Assembly: GCA_002839315.1 (NCBI GenBank)
Contig: PGXV01000003.1
Span: forward strand, 145,219 to 209,218
Direction of reading: 5' to 3'
DNA length: 64,000 nt
Origin: Spirochaetae bacterium HGW-Spirochaetae-3
GTDB lineage: Bacteria; Spirochaetota; Spirochaetia; Treponematales; UBA12059
Under the pieces are notes generated by a model. The model saw only the letters and a list, made by a program, of their open reading frames with translations. It was not told where the DNA came from and made no database searches. Position numbers and translations under genes: made by a program. Shown here one piece after another: positions 63,137 to 64,000 of the stretch (positions are counted from its first letter, which is position 1; the number at the start of each line of letters is the position of its first letter).

Positions 63137-63613
63137 ATGCAAATCAAGACGCCCGAGGTCTACTCGATGATCGAGGCGATAGGGCATCACTACAAGAACA
63201 ATATCTCGAACCGCTTCACGCGCGGGGCTCTGTCGTTGCTCGTGCTCGATAACGCTACGTGGAACCAGATCGAGGAACTCACCGAGAAGTCTGACAACTA
63301 TCGGTACCAAGGGTACCATGTGGACGAGCTGTACGGCCTGATCCTGGCCATGGCCAGGTTCATCTCGGCGTCGAGGAAGCAAGGTACGCAGACCCTCAGG
63401 TACGGGAACGTCGACAAGCTGAACTCCCAGGACCGGGTGCTGAGGGACATGGTCGTGAACAATTTCGCGTCCAACCTGAATATCCTCGCGGATTCGATAA
63501 ACAGGCTCTACGTCAAGGTCGTCGAAATCGACAAGGCCAGCTCCGTCGGGCATCAACCAGTCTATACCCGTTTCCCTGAGCTGGGAGAGCTCGGCCGCTA
63601 CCTCGTCGGCTAA
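63137..63613 (+). CDS. Small conserved-looking helical protein of unknown function
   Basis: 158 residues if started at the ATG 63137 (MQIKTPEVYSMIEAIGHHYK), 160 from the ATG at 63131. TATACT at 63125-63130 ends exactly six bases before 63137, matching the spacing of the other leaderless genes, so I prefer 63137; the -35 is weak. The protein is soluble and mostly helical with amphipathic segments (ATWNQIEELTEKSDNYRY, NNFASNLNILADSINRLYVK). I recognise no family. It is transcribed towards the tRNA genes and divergently from the lipoprotein gene. Confidence 0.65.
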   Translation: MQIKTPEVYSMIEAIGHHYKNNISNRFTRGALSLLVLDNATWNQIEELTEKSDNYRYQGYHVDELYGLILAMARFISASRKQGTQTLRYGNVDKLNSQDRVLRDMVVNNFASNLNILADSINRLYVKVVEIDKASSVGHQPVYTRFPELGELGRYLVG

Positions 63614-63648
63614 CAAAGCGATAAAGCCGATTATGGGCCTCGCGTATC

Positions 63649-63677
63649 TTGACATTCATGCCCTACTTATTTAGTAT
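63649..63677 (+). promoter_or_regulatory. Promoter of the tRNA cluster
   Basis: TTGACA (63649-63654), exactly 17 bases, TAGTAT (63672-63677); the tRNA gene begins 15 bases downstream of the -10 box. Confidence 0.72.
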
Positions 63678-63692
63678 TCGGTGCCTTGAGTT

Positions 63693-63777
63693 GGAGCGGT
63701 GTCCGAGCGGTTTAAGGAGGCGGTCTTGAAAACCGTTGTGCCGTAAGGCACCGGGGGTTCGAATCCCCCCTGCTCCG
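63693..63777 (+). tRNA. tRNA-Ser (UGA)
   Basis: 85 bases with a 7-bp acceptor stem (GGAGCGG with TGCTCC plus discriminator G), long variable arm, GGTTCGAATCC T-arm, and anticodon TGA at 63727-63729. CCA is not encoded. Confidence 0.96.
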
Positions 63778-63792
63778 TCGGACGCGCTGTAT

Positions 63793-63880
<88 letters not shown>

Positions 63881-63923
63881 AATTGATTGATGTAGGCTTG
63901 AGAGGCCATGAGTTCTTTTTCAT

Positions 63924-63997
63924 GAGGTTATAGCTCAGCTGGATAGAGCGTCAGATTGCGGATCTGAAGGTCGGAGGTTCGAATCCTCTTAGCCTCA
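63924..63997 (+). tRNA. tRNA-Arg (GCG)
   Basis: 74 bases. Acceptor GAGGTTA/TAGCCTC with discriminator A. The D-arm AGCTCAGCTGGATAGAGC and T-arm region GGTCGGAGGTTCGAATCC are as in E. coli tRNA-Arg. Anticodon stem TCAGA/TCTGA, loop TTGCGGA, so the anticodon is GCG, where most bacteria have ACG (read as ICG). CCA is not encoded. It ends three bases before the window edge. Confidence 0.88.
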
Positions 63998-64000
63998 ATT

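Overview
The window looks like the chromosome of a high-GC, anaerobic, motile spirochaete of the Treponema/Spirochaeta type. The reasons are a complete bacterial V/A-type ATPase operon in place of an F-type one, a flgF-flgG-rod-binding-protein cluster, [FeFe]-hydrogenase genes, LptC/LptA/LptB, several signal-peptide-bearing beta-barrel-like proteins of no obvious family, and a PTS IIA protein with no PTS permease beside it. This is inferred from gene content; no 16S or other marker is present.

Layout. Bases 1-23316 are a surface-polysaccharide locus. It starts with a truncated Wzt-type exporter ATPase, continues through an AT-rich island (about 540-8366) with two large multi-domain glycosyltransferases and decayed IS66 fragments, and then returns to high GC for a tightly coupled run of glycosyltransferases, two sugar-nucleotide epimerase/dehydratases, a CDP-alcohol phosphotransferase-like protein, a flippase-like membrane protein and a GT-C enzyme. 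Bases 23546-31467 are an envelope block: two FtsX/LolC-like permeases, a LolA-like periplasmic protein and three beta-barrel-like proteins. Bases 31586-36220 hold an MGDG-synthase-like glycosyltransferase, an RRM RNA-binding protein, a TPR protein and aminopeptidase P. Bases 36217-41208 (minus strand) are a putative H2-sensing operon: thioredoxin-like [2Fe-2S] protein, sensory [FeFe] hydrogenase with PAS domain, PP2C/SpoIIE phosphatase, second [2Fe-2S] protein, catalytic-type [FeFe] hydrogenase. Upstream on the same strand are a c-di-GMP EAL protein and flagellar rod genes. Bases 46371-55987 are the V-ATPase operon extended by a universal stress protein and a PTS IIA protein. Bases 56102-63613 hold pyrG, lptC-lptA-lptB, tatD, dus, a solute-binding lipoprotein and an unknown gene. 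Three tRNA genes (Ser-UGA, Ser-GCU, Arg-GCG) close the window.

The most notable observations are these. (1) Many transcription units have a -35/-10 promoter whose -10 hexamer ends 5-8 bases (usually exactly 6) before the ATG, without a Shine-Dalgarno site, which suggests that leaderless mRNAs are common here. (2) The sensory-hydrogenase/phosphatase/hydrogenase operon lies next to a c-di-GMP phosphodiesterase and flagellar genes. (3) The island has recombination seams inside genes: the Wzt ATPase domain is high-GC while its substrate domain is AT-rich, and a glycosyltransferase is resumed at an internal ATG at the other edge. (4) Two IS66 tnpB fragments in opposite orientation look like the two ends of an inversion. 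Base composition was judged by eye, and all family assignments come from motif reading, not database searches.
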